Shown here piece after piece: positions 9,044 through 17,671 of a stretch of 64,000 nucleotides of DNA. The stretch is from assembly GCF_020532625.1 (NCBI RefSeq), contig NZ_JAJAUY010000007.1, positions 1-64,000 of the forward strand, read 5' to 3'. Position 1 is the first letter of the stretch. Each line of letters begins with the position of its first letter. The notes under the pieces are model-generated. The model worked only from the letters and a program-made list of their open reading frames with translations. It ran no database searches and was not told the DNA's origin. The DNA comes from Streptomyces antimicrobicus (GTDB taxonomy: Bacteria; Actinomycetota; Actinomycetes; Streptomycetales; Streptomycetaceae). Both the position numbers and the translations under genes were made by a program.

Positions 9044-10201
9044 ATGCGGGCGTCCTCGCGCACGCCCTCCCGGCCCGGGGACGGCGGGCACCACCAGGTC
9101 CTGTTCGCGCTCGCGGAGGCCGTGCCCTTCGCGATCGCGTTGCTGGTGGTGGCCATCGAGCTCACGCCCGCGCACGTCGTCTACACCGGCCCGCTGCTGG
9201 TGGCCACGCCCGCGCTGGCCGCGCTGACCACCGGGCCGAGGGGCGTCGTCGCCGCCACCGTGCTGGCCGTGGCCGTCAGCATCGTCACCGCCACCTGGAA
9301 CGCGGCCTGGGGCGGCCAGCAGGTGTGGACGAACCTGCTGGCCCTGTCCCTGGTGTCGCTGGCCAGCTTCGTGATGAGCCGGGCCGTGCGCACCCGCCGG
9401 GAGACCGAACTGCGCCAGGTCCGCCGGATCGCCGAGGCCGCCCAGGAGGTGCTGCTGCGCCCGGTGCCCTCGCGGCTGGGCCCGGTCCGCGCGGCCAGCA
9501 TGTACCTGGCGGCGGAGAAGGGGGCGCAGATCGGCGGCGACCTGTACGAGGCGGTCCAGACCCGGTACGGGGTCCGCATGATCGTCGGGGACGTCCGCGG
9601 CAAGGGCCTGCCCGCCGTGCGCGCGGCGGCCGTCGTCCTCGGCGCCTTCCGGGAGGCCGTGCACTACGAGGCCGACCTCGCGGAGGTCGTCGTCCACTGC
9701 GGGGAGGCCCTGCGCCGGGACGCCGTCCTGGCGGGCGGGGCAGGCGGCGACGCCCTGCTGGAGGGCTTCGTCACGGCGGTCGTGGTGCAGGTCCCGGACG
9801 CGCACACGGTCGAGGTGGTCAACCGCGGCCACCCGGCTCCCCTGCTGCTGCGCGACGGCCGCGTGCAGGACCTCACGCCCGGGCACCCGCTGCCACCGCT
9901 GGGACTGGAGGAGTTCCTCGCCGGCCCCGCCGCCGCGCCCGACCGGTACGCGTTCGAGCCGGGGGACCGGCTCCTGCTGCACACCGACGGCGTCATCGAG
10001 GCCCGCGACCAGGACAAGGCGTTCTTCGAGCTGCCCGAAGCCATCGCGGCGATGGCCGACCGGCCCCGGGAGGAGTTCCTGGAGGGACTGCGCCGGCGGC
10101 TGCTGGCGCACACCGGGGGCCGGCTCGTGGACGACGTGGCCGTCATCGTCGCCGACCGCGTGGACCGCCACAACCGGCTCGGGGGCCACCCCCTCACCTG
10201 A
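9044..10201 (+). CDS. Membrane-bound PP2C-family (SpoIIE) serine phosphatase
   Basis: A 385-residue protein: about three hydrophobic segments in residues 20-105 (AEAVPFAIALLVVAIEL, LLVATPALAALTTG, 'VWTNLLALSLVSLASFVM'), a short helix, and then a SpoIIE/PP2C phosphatase domain from about residue 140. Motifs include 'AEKGAQIGGDLYEAVQ', RMIVGDVRGKGLPAV (metal-binding Asp), NRGHPAPLLLRDG and LLLHTDGVIEARD. This architecture is common in streptomycetes and is thought to act on anti-anti-sigma factors. The ATG at 9044 follows a gap from the divergent cyclase gene; the frame is open further upstream but that part is not protein-like. It ends 21 bases from the convergent methyltransferase gene. Confidence 0.92.
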   Translation: MRASSRTPSRPGDGGHHQVLFALAEAVPFAIALLVVAIELTPAHVVYTGPLLVATPALAALTTGPRGVVAATVLAVAVSIVTATWNAAWGGQQVWTNLLALSLVSLASFVMSRAVRTRRETELRQVRRIAEAAQEVLLRPVPSRLGPVRAASMYLAAEKGAQIGGDLYEAVQTRYGVRMIVGDVRGKGLPAVRAAAVVLGAFREAVHYEADLAEVVVHCGEALRRDAVLAGGAGGDALLEGFVTAVVVQVPDAHTVEVVNRGHPAPLLLRDGRVQDLTPGHPLPPLGLEEFLAGPAAAPDRYAFEPGDRLLLHTDGVIEARDQDKAFFELPEAIAAMADRPREEFLEGLRRRLLAHTGGRLVDDVAVIVADRVDRHNRLGGHPLT

Positions 10202-10222
10202 CGGCGCCGCCCGGGGGCGCGC

Positions 10223-11023
10223 TCAGCGCACGGCGACCAGCACCCGGCTGTTGCCGTGCTGCCAGACGGTGCCGACGTGCGCGAACCCCGCCTCGCGCAG
10301 CAGCGCCACATGGCCGGACACCGGCAGGTCCGCGTCCGCGCAGGGCGGGTGGCCGGGGCCGCCGGAACGGGCGAGGAAGGGTGCCAGCTCGGGGTCCTCG
10401 GCCGCGCCGGACCACCAGGACTCCCAGTCCTCGTGCAGCAGGCCCATGGTGCGCTCGGCGTGCCGGCGGGCCAGGTCCAGCGCGAGATCGGCGATCGCCG
10501 GGGAGTCGGGCCCGATGTGGTCGCCGTTGACGAACACGCCCCCCGGCCGCAGGACCCCGGCCAGGTCCCGGTACACCGCGCACAGCGCGTCCCGGCCCAG
10601 GTAGTGCAGGGCGGTGGTGGAGACGGCCGCGTCCACCGGCCGGTCCAGGCCCAGCGCGTCGACCCAGTCCGGCGCCCCGATCAGCGCGCGGACGAACCGC
10701 AGGTCCTCGTCGCCGTAGTGGGCCCGGCCCAGTTCCAGCAGCAGCGGATCGGCGTCCACGGCCAGCACCTCGGCCCCCGGCAGGCGGGCGGCCAGCCGCG
10801 CCGCCAGGGCGCCCGGCCCGCTGCCCAGGTCCAGGACCAGCTGACCGGGCCGGCCCCGGCCGGCGTGCTCGACCACGTCGGCGATCACCGTGCAGCGCTC
10901 CTCGCGGTCGACCGCGTACCGCTGCTGCTGGCACTCCCAGCGTTCCACCCAGCGCGCGGCCGTCGTGGCGCTCACGGCGGCGCGCACCGGACTCGAAGCC
11001 CCTGAACCCATAGTGAAAATCAT
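10223..11023 (-). CDS. Class I SAM-dependent methyltransferase
   Basis: A 266-residue methyltransferase. The SAM-binding motif I LVLDLGSGPGALAARLA is near residue 75, followed by the acidic strand end EVLAVDADP and motif III-like 'VLRPGGVFVNGDHIG'. An aromatic-rich loop (HEDWESWWSG) may hold the substrate. It is the last gene of a four-gene PLP-enzyme operon and its ATG overlaps the stop of the desulfurase-like gene (ATGA). It probably methylates an intermediate of that pathway, on N, O or S. No closer assignment is possible from sequence. Confidence 0.9.
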   Translation of the reverse strand: MIFTMGSGASSPVRAAVSATTAARWVERWECQQQRYAVDREERCTVIADVVEHAGRGRPGQLVLDLGSGPGALAARLAARLPGAEVLAVDADPLLLELGRAHYGDEDLRFVRALIGAPDWVDALGLDRPVDAAVSTTALHYLGRDALCAVYRDLAGVLRPGGVFVNGDHIGPDSPAIADLALDLARRHAERTMGLLHEDWESWWSGAAEDPELAPFLARSGGPGHPPCADADLPVSGHVALLREAGFAHVGTVWQHGNSRVLVAVR

Positions 11024-12222
11024 TGCAGCTTGGCGAGCGCGGTCAGCAACCCCTGCATCTCTTCGGGTGTGTTGTAGACGTGCAGGCTGACCCGCACGGA
11101 GGAGTCCCGTACACTCCGCCCCGCCTGGCACTGGTCGTCCGCGCGCACCATGAACCCCTCGCTGAACAGGACGAACCCCAGGTCCTGCGCACTGATCCCG
11201 CGGTGGCGGAACGTGACGATGCTGCCGCGCCGCTGCACCGGGGAGTCCGCCGCCAGGCTCGTCGCGCACCCCAGCACCTCGTACGCCGGCATCCGGGCGA
11301 GCCCGTCCGTCAGCACGGCCGCCAGCGCCCGGGTCCAGCGGTGGATCCGCTCCACCCCCGCCGCGTCCAGCCAGTCGAGGGCGGCCGCCAGGCTCGCCAC
11401 TCCCACCGTGTTCGGCGTGCCCTGCCAGCCGCCGGGCACGAAGGCCGGACCGCGCCGGCCCCGGGCCCACACGGCGCCGGTGCCCGGCAGCGCGAGCGCC
11501 TTGTGGCCGGAGAACACCAGCAGGTCCACGTCCAGCTCGGCCACCGACACGGGCTGGTGGCCCACGCTCTGGGCGGCGTCGAGGCAGATCACCACGTCGG
11601 GGCCGACCACCTCGCGGATCCGGTGCACGTTCATGTCGGCGCCGTAGACGTGGTGGACGTGCGTCGCCGCCACGAACCGGGTCCGCGGGCCGACGATCCG
11701 GGCCAGCGCCCCCGGGTCGTAGTCGCCGGAGCCCGCCTGGCACGGCAGCTCCCGCACGGTGATCCGCACGCCCTGCCGGGCGAGCAGGTCCCGGGCCTCC
11801 CACCACGGCAGCAGATTGGCCTGGTGGTCGCCGAACGGGACCACGATCTCGTCCCCGTCGGCCAGCAGGGCGGGCAGCCAGTCCCGGGCCACCGTCCGCA
11901 GGCCCTCCGAGGCGCCGCTGGTGAAGTGCACCGAGGACCGCTCCGGCCGCGGGTCGCCCAGGAACCGTTTGACCCGCTCCCGGGTGCCCTCCACCAGCGC
12001 GGTGGTCGCGTTCGCCCACGGGTACGAGCCCCGGCCCGCGTTGGCGTTGGTGGTGGTCAGGTAGGCCCGCACGGCGTCCAGCACCGCCCACGGCTTCTGC
12101 GCGGTCGCCGCGCTGTCCAGGTAGGCCGGCTCAAGGCGGTCGGCCACGATGGGGAACTGGGCGCGCAGCGGCCGCTGCCACGCGGCCAGGTCCCGCAGTT
12201 CCGCCCAGGGGTCGGTGGTCAT
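11020..12222 (-). CDS. Class V aminotransferase, SufS-like cysteine desulfurase
   Basis: A 400-residue PLP enzyme of the NifS/SufS type. The N-terminal YLDSAATAQKPWAVLDAV, the cofactor pocket THVHHVYGAD with LDAAQSVGH, and the Schiff-base lysine in SGHK (Lys241) are intact. The late loop ADDQCQAG carries Cys365 at the position of the catalytic cysteine of SufS, so persulfide formation from cysteine is possible. The end SLHVYNTPEEM is typical of SufS. It is not next to any suf or isc gene. It overlaps the rhodanese-fused enzyme upstream and the methyltransferase downstream by four bases each, so it likely supplies sulfur to a dedicated pathway rather than to iron-sulfur clusters. Confidence 0.9.
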   Translation of the reverse strand: MTTDPWAELRDLAAWQRPLRAQFPIVADRLEPAYLDSAATAQKPWAVLDAVRAYLTTTNANAGRGSYPWANATTALVEGTRERVKRFLGDPRPERSSVHFTSGASEGLRTVARDWLPALLADGDEIVVPFGDHQANLLPWWEARDLLARQGVRITVRELPCQAGSGDYDPGALARIVGPRTRFVAATHVHHVYGADMNVHRIREVVGPDVVICLDAAQSVGHQPVSVAELDVDLLVFSGHKALALPGTGAVWARGRRGPAFVPGGWQGTPNTVGVASLAAALDWLDAAGVERIHRWTRALAAVLTDGLARMPAYEVLGCATSLAADSPVQRRGSIVTFRHRGISAQDLGFVLFSEGFMVRADDQCQAGRSVRDSSVRVSLHVYNTPEEMQGLLTALAKLQ

Positions 12223-13544
12223 CGGTCACGCACCAGCGGCGCGCCCGCGTCCCGCCAGGCGATGATCCCGCCCGCCAGGCTCCGTACGTCCGGATGGCCC
12301 ATCCGGGTGAGCAGGGCCGCGTACCGCAGGGACTTCTCCCCGACCGGGCATGCCAGCAGCACCGGCCGGCTGGTGCTGAACGGCAGACCGCCCCGGACGA
12401 GTTCCTCGAAGAGCTCGTCCACGATGTTGACCGAACCGTCGATGTGCAGCGCGGCGTACGCGAAGGGACCGCGCAGGTCGACCACCAGCGGCTGACCCGT
12501 CTCGATCCACTTGCGGGCCTCGTCCACCTCCACGGTCCGCGCGGCCGCCAGCTCGTCCTCGCCCACGGTGGTCACGGCGTTGGGCGCGGCCGGCCGGCCC
12601 AGCAGCTCGGGCCGGCGCAGCCGCACGTACCCGAGATAGCTCTCCACCCGGTCGCAGACGATGAACACGGCCGTCCGGCGCTCCGTCAAGCTCGCGTCGA
12701 CCTCGCGCAGGTGCCGTACGGCGCCGTAGTACGCCGCCCCGCCCGTGGGCCCGGACAGCAGGGCGCAGCGGCGCAGCAGGACCAGCATCCCGTCGAGGGC
12801 CTGGGCGGAGCTCACCACCTCGACCGTGTCGTACGCCGCCGGGTCGAACAGGCCCACCTCCTGCACCTCGTCGGCCGTCCGGATGCCGGGGACGAAGTCC
12901 GCCTTCGCGCCGACCAGGCCGATCAGCCGGACCGCCGGGTCGTGGGCGCGCAGGGCCCGGGCGACACCGGTGGACGAACCGGCGGTGCCGACGCAGGCGA
13001 TGAAGTAGTCGGGTGCGCGCCCGTCCAGGTCGGCGATGATCTCCGGGCCGGTGCCCCGGGCGTGGGCGTCGGCGTTCAGCGGGTTGAAGTACTGGTCGGT
13101 GTGCAGGTGCGCGCCGCTGCCGGGGGCGCTCAGCCGCTGGTGGAAGACCGTCAGCGGATCGGAGGTGTCGGTCGGGTCCAGGCACTCGCTCTGCCCGGGC
13201 AGCTCCTCGATCTCGGCGCCCAGCAGCAGGAGCAGGTCCTTGATCTCGGGGACCCGCATCCGGTTGGTGACGCTCTTGAACGGCAGCCCGTGCAGGCCGG
13301 CGATCAGCGCCAGGGCCTTGGCGGTGTTCCCGCTGGACAGCTCGACCACCGTCTCGCCGCGCTCGGCCGCGCCGGTCAGCCGGTCGCGGACCATGTTCCA
13401 GGCCGCCCGGTCCTTGAGCGAGCCGAAGGGGTTGAGCATCTCCAGCTTCGCGTAGAGATCGATGTTCCGCAGCCCGTGCACCTGAGGATCGATGCGCACC
13501 AGTGGGGTGTTGCCGATGGCCTCGGTGATGCTGTCGTACCTCAT
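12219..13544 (-). CDS. Cysteine-synthase-like PLP enzyme fused to a rhodanese domain
   Basis: A 441-residue two-domain protein. Residues 1-310 are a fold-type II PLP enzyme of the cysteine synthase/cystathionine beta-synthase family: IGNTPLVRI at the start, NPFGSLKDRAA with the PLP lysine (Lys44), the substrate loop ELSSGNTAKAL, and CVGTAGSSTGVARAL for phosphate binding. Residues about 335-441 are a rhodanese domain with an intact active loop CPVGEKS (Cys399) and the end 'LAGGIIAWRDAGAPLV'. The fusion suggests persulfide sulfur is passed straight to an aminoacrylate-type intermediate. It starts three bases after the decarboxylase stop and overlaps the desulfurase start, so all act together. 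Confidence 0.9.
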   Translation of the reverse strand: MRYDSITEAIGNTPLVRIDPQVHGLRNIDLYAKLEMLNPFGSLKDRAAWNMVRDRLTGAAERGETVVELSSGNTAKALALIAGLHGLPFKSVTNRMRVPEIKDLLLLLGAEIEELPGQSECLDPTDTSDPLTVFHQRLSAPGSGAHLHTDQYFNPLNADAHARGTGPEIIADLDGRAPDYFIACVGTAGSSTGVARALRAHDPAVRLIGLVGAKADFVPGIRTADEVQEVGLFDPAAYDTVEVVSSAQALDGMLVLLRRCALLSGPTGGAAYYGAVRHLREVDASLTERRTAVFIVCDRVESYLGYVRLRRPELLGRPAAPNAVTTVGEDELAAARTVEVDEARKWIETGQPLVVDLRGPFAYAALHIDGSVNIVDELFEELVRGGLPFSTSRPVLLACPVGEKSLRYAALLTRMGHPDVRSLAGGIIAWRDAGAPLVRDR

Positions 13545-13547
13545 GCT

Positions 13548-15122
13548 TCACGTTCCCCCGTCTGAAGTGACCGGCCAGTACTGCTCGTCGAGGCACCAGC
13601 GCCAGGTTCCGCCCTCCTCTCCGGCGGCGATCTTGCGGGCGACGGGCTGCCGTTGGGCCCGGGTGGCGGTGAAGTCCATGCAGTACCCGGCGGTGTTGGG
13701 GAAGGCCAGCAGATCGCCCGGTTGCGGCAGCCGGGGCAGCCAGACGATCCGGCGGGTGATCAGGTCGGCCTCCAGGCAGAGGTTGCCCATCAGGTACACG
13801 CCTACGGGACCGCGGTCCGGGCCGGGGTCGGCCCCGCGGCCGGGGCCGGGGTGCGGGCCGGTGCCCGCGCCGCGGGGCAGCAGCAGCGGATCGACCAGGA
13901 CGCCGTGGTCCTCCAGCCCCACGTCACCGGCGTTCAGGGCGAGCCGGACCTGCGGCGGGCCCCCCGCCCCGTCGGCCCGGACCTCCAGCACCCGGCCCAG
14001 GGTCAGGCCGCACTGGTCCAGCAGGGCCCGGCCCGGCTCCGCGTACAGGTCGCACAGGCTCTCCAGCAGCAGCGTGCCCAGCGGGCGGCCGAGGGAGGGG
14101 GCGGGCCGCAGCAGCAGTTCGTCGAGGTACGCGGCGCCCGCGACCGGGCGGTGCGCGGGGTACAGGGCGAGCGCGCCCTTCAGGGTGCCGTGCTCCACGC
14201 GCAGCCCGTAGCCGTGCCCGCCCCACGTCAGCGGCTCCCGGCGGCCCAGCACGGCCTGGGTGAGGGCGCTCGTCCAGTGCTCCCACTGGGCGGCGTGGGC
14301 GAGGTAGCTGACGCCGAAGCCGCCTCCGACGTCGATCGCGCGCGGGGCGAAGCCCCGTAACCGCAGCTCCTCCACGGCCCGCAAGCAGCCCTCCAGGGCC
14401 ACGGCCTTCTCGTCGGCGCTGGTGGTGTCCAGGTGGTAGCCGACGCCGACCGGCTCCAGGGCGTCCGGGTACCGGTCGAGCAGGTCCAGCAGCGGACCGA
14501 GCTCCTTGACGGAGGTGCCGAAGCGGCTGCGGCGGGAGAGGGTGCGGGGGCCGGTCGTGCCGAACTCCGACAGACGCAGGACCACCGGCAGCCGCGGCAG
14601 CCCGTACCGGCGCACCAGCCGGGCCGCAGCCTGGAGTTCGGCCGGGCCGTCGACGTTGACGGTGACCCCGCACCGGGCGGCCAGCCAGAGGAACGCCGGG
14701 TCCTTCGGCCCGGTCGCCATCACCCGGCCGGGTACGAAACCGGCGCCGAGGGCGTGCTGCAACTCGCCGAGGGAGGCCACGTCGATCCCGGCGCCGGTGG
14801 CGGCCAGGTGCCGGACCAGGGCGCTGGAGCCGGTGGCCTTGTGGGCGAGGTAGATCCGGCCGGAGAGGTGGTGGCGGCGCAGCACGGCGCCGAACTCCGC
14901 GAGGTTGTGCTCGACCTGCCCGGGCAGGACCACGTTCAGCGGGGAGCCCAGCGCGTCCACGAGCGCGTGCAGGGACGGCCCGGAACGCAGCAGGGCCGCG
15001 GGTCCCGCGGCGAGCCGGGGCTCCAGGTACAAGGGTGCGTCGATGGCATCGCTCATGTCCGGCCGTCCCTCCCCGAAGGAATGCGGACCCGACTCCGCGA
15101 TCATTCGTACGGCTGTGCCCAT
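13548..15122 (-). CDS. Type III PLP-dependent decarboxylase (diaminopimelate/ornithine decarboxylase fold)
   Basis: A protein of about 524 residues with the alanine-racemase-like barrel of Orn/DAP/Arg decarboxylases. The PLP lysine is in YLAHKATGSSALVRHLA, the sixth strand motif reads VGVGYHLDTTSADE, the PLP-phosphate loop is IDVGGGFGVSY, and 'LYAEPGRALLDQCG' matches the EPGR motif. A Gly/Pro-rich insertion occurs near residue 425. It may belong to the Y4yA-like group found with other PLP genes, but this is from memory. First gene of the four-gene operon. The ATG at 15122 has GGGGGAG five bases upstream; ATG 15056 is an alternative with a more distant site. The substrate is unknown. Confidence 0.86.
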   Translation of the reverse strand: MGTAVRMIAESGPHSFGEGRPDMSDAIDAPLYLEPRLAAGPAALLRSGPSLHALVDALGSPLNVVLPGQVEHNLAEFGAVLRRHHLSGRIYLAHKATGSSALVRHLAATGAGIDVASLGELQHALGAGFVPGRVMATGPKDPAFLWLAARCGVTVNVDGPAELQAAARLVRRYGLPRLPVVLRLSEFGTTGPRTLSRRSRFGTSVKELGPLLDLLDRYPDALEPVGVGYHLDTTSADEKAVALEGCLRAVEELRLRGFAPRAIDVGGGFGVSYLAHAAQWEHWTSALTQAVLGRREPLTWGGHGYGLRVEHGTLKGALALYPAHRPVAGAAYLDELLLRPAPSLGRPLGTLLLESLCDLYAEPGRALLDQCGLTLGRVLEVRADGAGGPPQVRLALNAGDVGLEDHGVLVDPLLLPRGAGTGPHPGPGRGADPGPDRGPVGVYLMGNLCLEADLITRRIVWLPRLPQPGDLLAFPNTAGYCMDFTATRAQRQPVARKIAAGEEGGTWRWCLDEQYWPVTSDGGT

Positions 15123-15324
15123 CATCGCTCCCCCGCTGCCGGATCTCCAGGGGGCGTGGGGGCACGGGGGGCGTACGCGCCGTCACGGGCGGCGTGTCGG
15201 CGTTTCGGCGTGCGCGGCGTTGCGGCGGGTGCGGCGTTGCGGCGTGCGCGGCGGGGCCCGGGTGCGGGACGGTGGACGGGCCGGCCCGGCCCCCGGCCAC
15301 CGGCCCGTCCCCGAGGAGGCCGTC

Positions 15325-15756
15325 ATGAACTGGACGCTCGAAGTCGTCACGCTCCCCGTCACCGACGTGGACCGGGCGAAGGAGTTCTACGTCGACCGGG
15401 TCGGCTTCGGTGTCGACACCGACACCGAGATCGCCCCGGGCATGCGGGTCGTGCAGCTCACCCCGCCCGGATCCCGCTGCTCCGTGACGATGCTGTCCGG
15501 GATGCCGCCGAGCCCCGGCGCGAAGACGATGGCCCCCGGCACGCTCCACGGACTCCAGCTGTGCGTCACCGACATCGAGGCGGCCCGCGCCGAGCTGGTC
15601 GGCCGGGGCGTGGACGTCTCGCCGGTGCGGCACATGGGGGCCGGCGGCTGGGAGGACGGCAAAGGCGACACCTGGAACTCGTTCATGACCTTCGAGGACC
15701 CGGACGGCAACAGCTGGGTGGTCCAGGAGGCCCCCTCGGAGCTGTCGGAGCGCTGA
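15325..15756 (+). CDS. VOC family (glyoxalase/bleomycin resistance-like) protein
   Basis: A 143-residue protein with two beta-alpha-beta-beta-beta modules. It starts with LEVVTLPVTDVDRAKEFYVD and ends with 'FEDPDGNSWVVQE', the usual first and last strands of the vicinal-oxygen-chelate fold. Potential metal ligands include the Glu in the last strand and His in 'LHGLQLCVTD'. It has a clear GAGGAGG ribosome site eight bases before the ATG. Nothing indicates the substrate. The gap before it (15126-15324) is a GC-rich stretch with repeated GCGGCGTTGCGG-like words. Confidence 0.9.
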   Translation: MNWTLEVVTLPVTDVDRAKEFYVDRVGFGVDTDTEIAPGMRVVQLTPPGSRCSVTMLSGMPPSPGAKTMAPGTLHGLQLCVTDIEAARAELVGRGVDVSPVRHMGAGGWEDGKGDTWNSFMTFEDPDGNSWVVQEAPSELSER

Positions 15757-15861
15757 CGCCGAGCGCCGACCGCCCCGAACCGGCCAGTGGGCGAGGGGGG
15801 TTCGCGGCCCGGTCGGGCATGCTGGAAGACGGCGGTGGTGGTGCGGGGGAGAGGAGCGGGC

Positions 15862-17127
15862 GTGCGGGGCGGAGCGGTGGGGGTCGTCGGGGGGAGCATC
15901 GCCGGGTGCGCGTTCGCCTCGGCCGCCGTGCGGGGCGGGGCGGACGAGGTCGTGGTGCTGGAGCGGACGGCCGGCCGGCTGGCCGACCGGGGCGTCGGGC
16001 TGTGCATCCACGACGACCGCGCCGCCGAGCTCGCGGCGGTCGGGACGCTGCCCGACGGGATCGCCGCCCACCGGCTGACCCGGCGCCGCTGGGTCTGCCG
16101 GGACGGCGCGAGCCCGGCCGGGCGGCTGTTCTGGGAGCAGCCGTTCCCCTTCCACTCGTACCACTGGGGACTGCTCTGGCAGGGCCTGCGCGCGGCGACG
16201 CCCGCGGCGGTGCGCTACCGCCAGGGCGTGGCGGTCATGGCCGTCCGCGGGGACGGCGACGGCCGGGAGCCGGCCGAGGTGACCCTCGCGGACGGCAGCA
16301 CCGACCGCTACGACCTGGTCGTTGGCGCCGACGGCTACCGGTCCGTCGTCCGCGAGGCGCTCAGCCCCGGCTCCCGCCCCCGCTACGCCGGTTACGTCTG
16401 CTGGCGCGGCAACTTCGACGCCCGGCTCCTGGACGGCCTCCCCGACGGCGGCGCCGGCCGCCCCGAGCAGGTCTGGCCCTCCGACGCCGTCACCACCGTC
16501 TGCTTCCCCGGCGGCAGCTGCGTCGTCTACCGCATCCCCGGCCCGGACGGCACCCGCGTGAACTGGGTGCTCTACGCCGCACCCCCGCACGGCGGCGGCC
16601 TGCGCTTCGACGACCCGACGAGCTTCCCGCCCGGCTCGCTCGGCCCGGAGCTCGCCGCCCGCCTCGCCGGGCTGCTCGCACGGGAGTTCCCGCCGTACTG
16701 GGCGCGGGTGCTCGGGCTCACGCCCCCCGAGGACACCTTCGTCCAGCCGATCTACGACCTGGAGGTCTCCCGTACCGCCGGCGGCCGGCTGCTGCTCGCG
16801 GGCGACGCCGCCACCGTGGTCCGCCCGCACAACACCGCCGGCGCCGCCAAGGCCCTGCAGGACGCCGGCGCCTTCGAGGCGGCCTGGCGCGGCGCCGGCT
16901 CCTGGGCCGGGCTGACGGCCGCCTACCGGGCCGCGCGCGGCCCCGTAGGCCGGGACATGGTCGCCCTGGCCCGCCGGCTCGGCCGGGCCCAGGTCGAGCG
17001 GACGCCCGACTGGGCCGCGCTGGACCCCCGCGCCGCCGCGTCCTGGTGGCAGGACCAGCTCGGGGGCGCCGCGGGCATCGGCGGCCAGGCGATGGGCCCC
17101 GGCGGCCGGCCGGCGGCCCGGCCCTGA
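15862..17127 (+). CDS. FAD-dependent monooxygenase
   Basis: A 421-residue flavoprotein of the PHBH/UbiH-like class. The N-terminus has the Rossmann motif GVVGGSIAGCAFASA; the middle has DLVVGADGYRSVVREAL (DG motif) and the C-terminal part has LLLAGDAATVVRPHNTAGAAKAL (GD motif, FAD ribityl contact). It should use NAD(P)H and oxygen to hydroxylate a small, often aromatic, substrate. The GTG at 15862 is chosen because GAGGAG precedes it and the Rossmann motif begins immediately after; the open frame extends to 15787 without protein-like features. Close to the VOC gene but not overlapping, so shared function is uncertain. Confidence 0.9.
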   Translation: MRGGAVGVVGGSIAGCAFASAAVRGGADEVVVLERTAGRLADRGVGLCIHDDRAAELAAVGTLPDGIAAHRLTRRRWVCRDGASPAGRLFWEQPFPFHSYHWGLLWQGLRAATPAAVRYRQGVAVMAVRGDGDGREPAEVTLADGSTDRYDLVVGADGYRSVVREALSPGSRPRYAGYVCWRGNFDARLLDGLPDGGAGRPEQVWPSDAVTTVCFPGGSCVVYRIPGPDGTRVNWVLYAAPPHGGGLRFDDPTSFPPGSLGPELAARLAGLLAREFPPYWARVLGLTPPEDTFVQPIYDLEVSRTAGGRLLLAGDAATVVRPHNTAGAAKALQDAGAFEAAWRGAGSWAGLTAAYRAARGPVGRDMVALARRLGRAQVERTPDWAALDPRAAASWWQDQLGGAAGIGGQAMGPGGRPAARP

Positions 17128-17155
17128 CCGGCGCCCGCCTCGGTAGCCTGGAGGC

Positions 17156-17566
17156 ATGACCGAGCGCAAACCCCCGGGCGTCAGCTTCGAGTCATTCGTG
17201 GAGAAGCAGATCCGCGAGGCCGAGGAGCGCGGCGACTTCCGCAACCTGCCGGGCTTCGGCAAGCCCCTCCCCGACGACACCGCCCCCTACGACGACCTGT
17301 GGTGGGTCAGGGGCAAGCTGCACCGGGAGGGCGTCTCGGTCCTGCCGCCCGCGCTCGCGCTGCGCAAGGAGGCCGAGGACGCGGTCGAGGCGGTGGCGCA
17401 CGCCCGGACCGAGGCCCGGGTCCGGGAGATCCTCGCCGAGGTCAACGAGAAGATCGCCGCCGCGCTCCGCCGCCCGCCCCCGGGCCCGCCGCTGAGGCTC
17501 GCGCCGTTCGACGTGGAGGCCAGGGTCCGGGCCTGGCGCGCCGCCCGCACCTCGCCGCCGGCGTGA
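17156..17566 (+). CDS. DUF1992 (DnaJ homologue C28-like conserved domain) protein
   Basis: A 136-residue cytosolic protein. The DUF1992 domain covers residues 8-75: SFVEKQIREAEERGDFRNLPGFGKPL is the family signature, with the invariant GxGKPL, followed by DDLWWVRGKLHREG. The remaining half is helical and charged (ALRKEAEDAVEAVAHAR). Function is unknown in bacteria. It begins 28 bases after the monooxygenase stop. Confidence 0.9.
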   Translation: MTERKPPGVSFESFVEKQIREAEERGDFRNLPGFGKPLPDDTAPYDDLWWVRGKLHREGVSVLPPALALRKEAEDAVEAVAHARTEARVREILAEVNEKIAAALRRPPPGPPLRLAPFDVEARVRAWRAARTSPPA

Positions 17567-17638
17567 GCGGACCGACCCGCCCGCGCGGTGCCGCCGCCAC
17601 CCGGGTGAGCCGTGTCTCACCGGGGCGCGGGCGCTTGT

Positions 17639-17658
17639 CTATGCAACGAGTTGCATAG
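17639..17658. promoter_or_regulatory. Palindromic operator for the PadR regulator
   Basis: A perfect inverted repeat with 9-bp arms and a two-base centre: CTATGCAAC-GA-GTTGCATAG. It lies 14 bases before the padR ATG. The shape (ATGCAAC...GTTGCAT) is the type bound by PadR dimers, so this gene is probably autorepressed and the downstream dehydrogenase gene controlled with it. Confidence 0.8.
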
Positions 17659-17671
17659 CAGGATCGGGGGC

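Noticed and set aside
4781..10189. A 1802-codon open frame on the minus strand and other very long open frames such as 26953-32742 and 13924-17280
   Set aside because: They are antisense or shifted shadows of real genes in GC-rich DNA; their translations are Arg/Gly/Pro-rich with no domains, while the true genes in those stretches have clear motifs.
11020..12222. Desulfurase-like gene as part of an iron-sulfur cluster (suf) operon
   Set aside because: No sufB, sufC, sufD, sufU or iscU gene is near; the gene is embedded among PLP biosynthetic enzymes.
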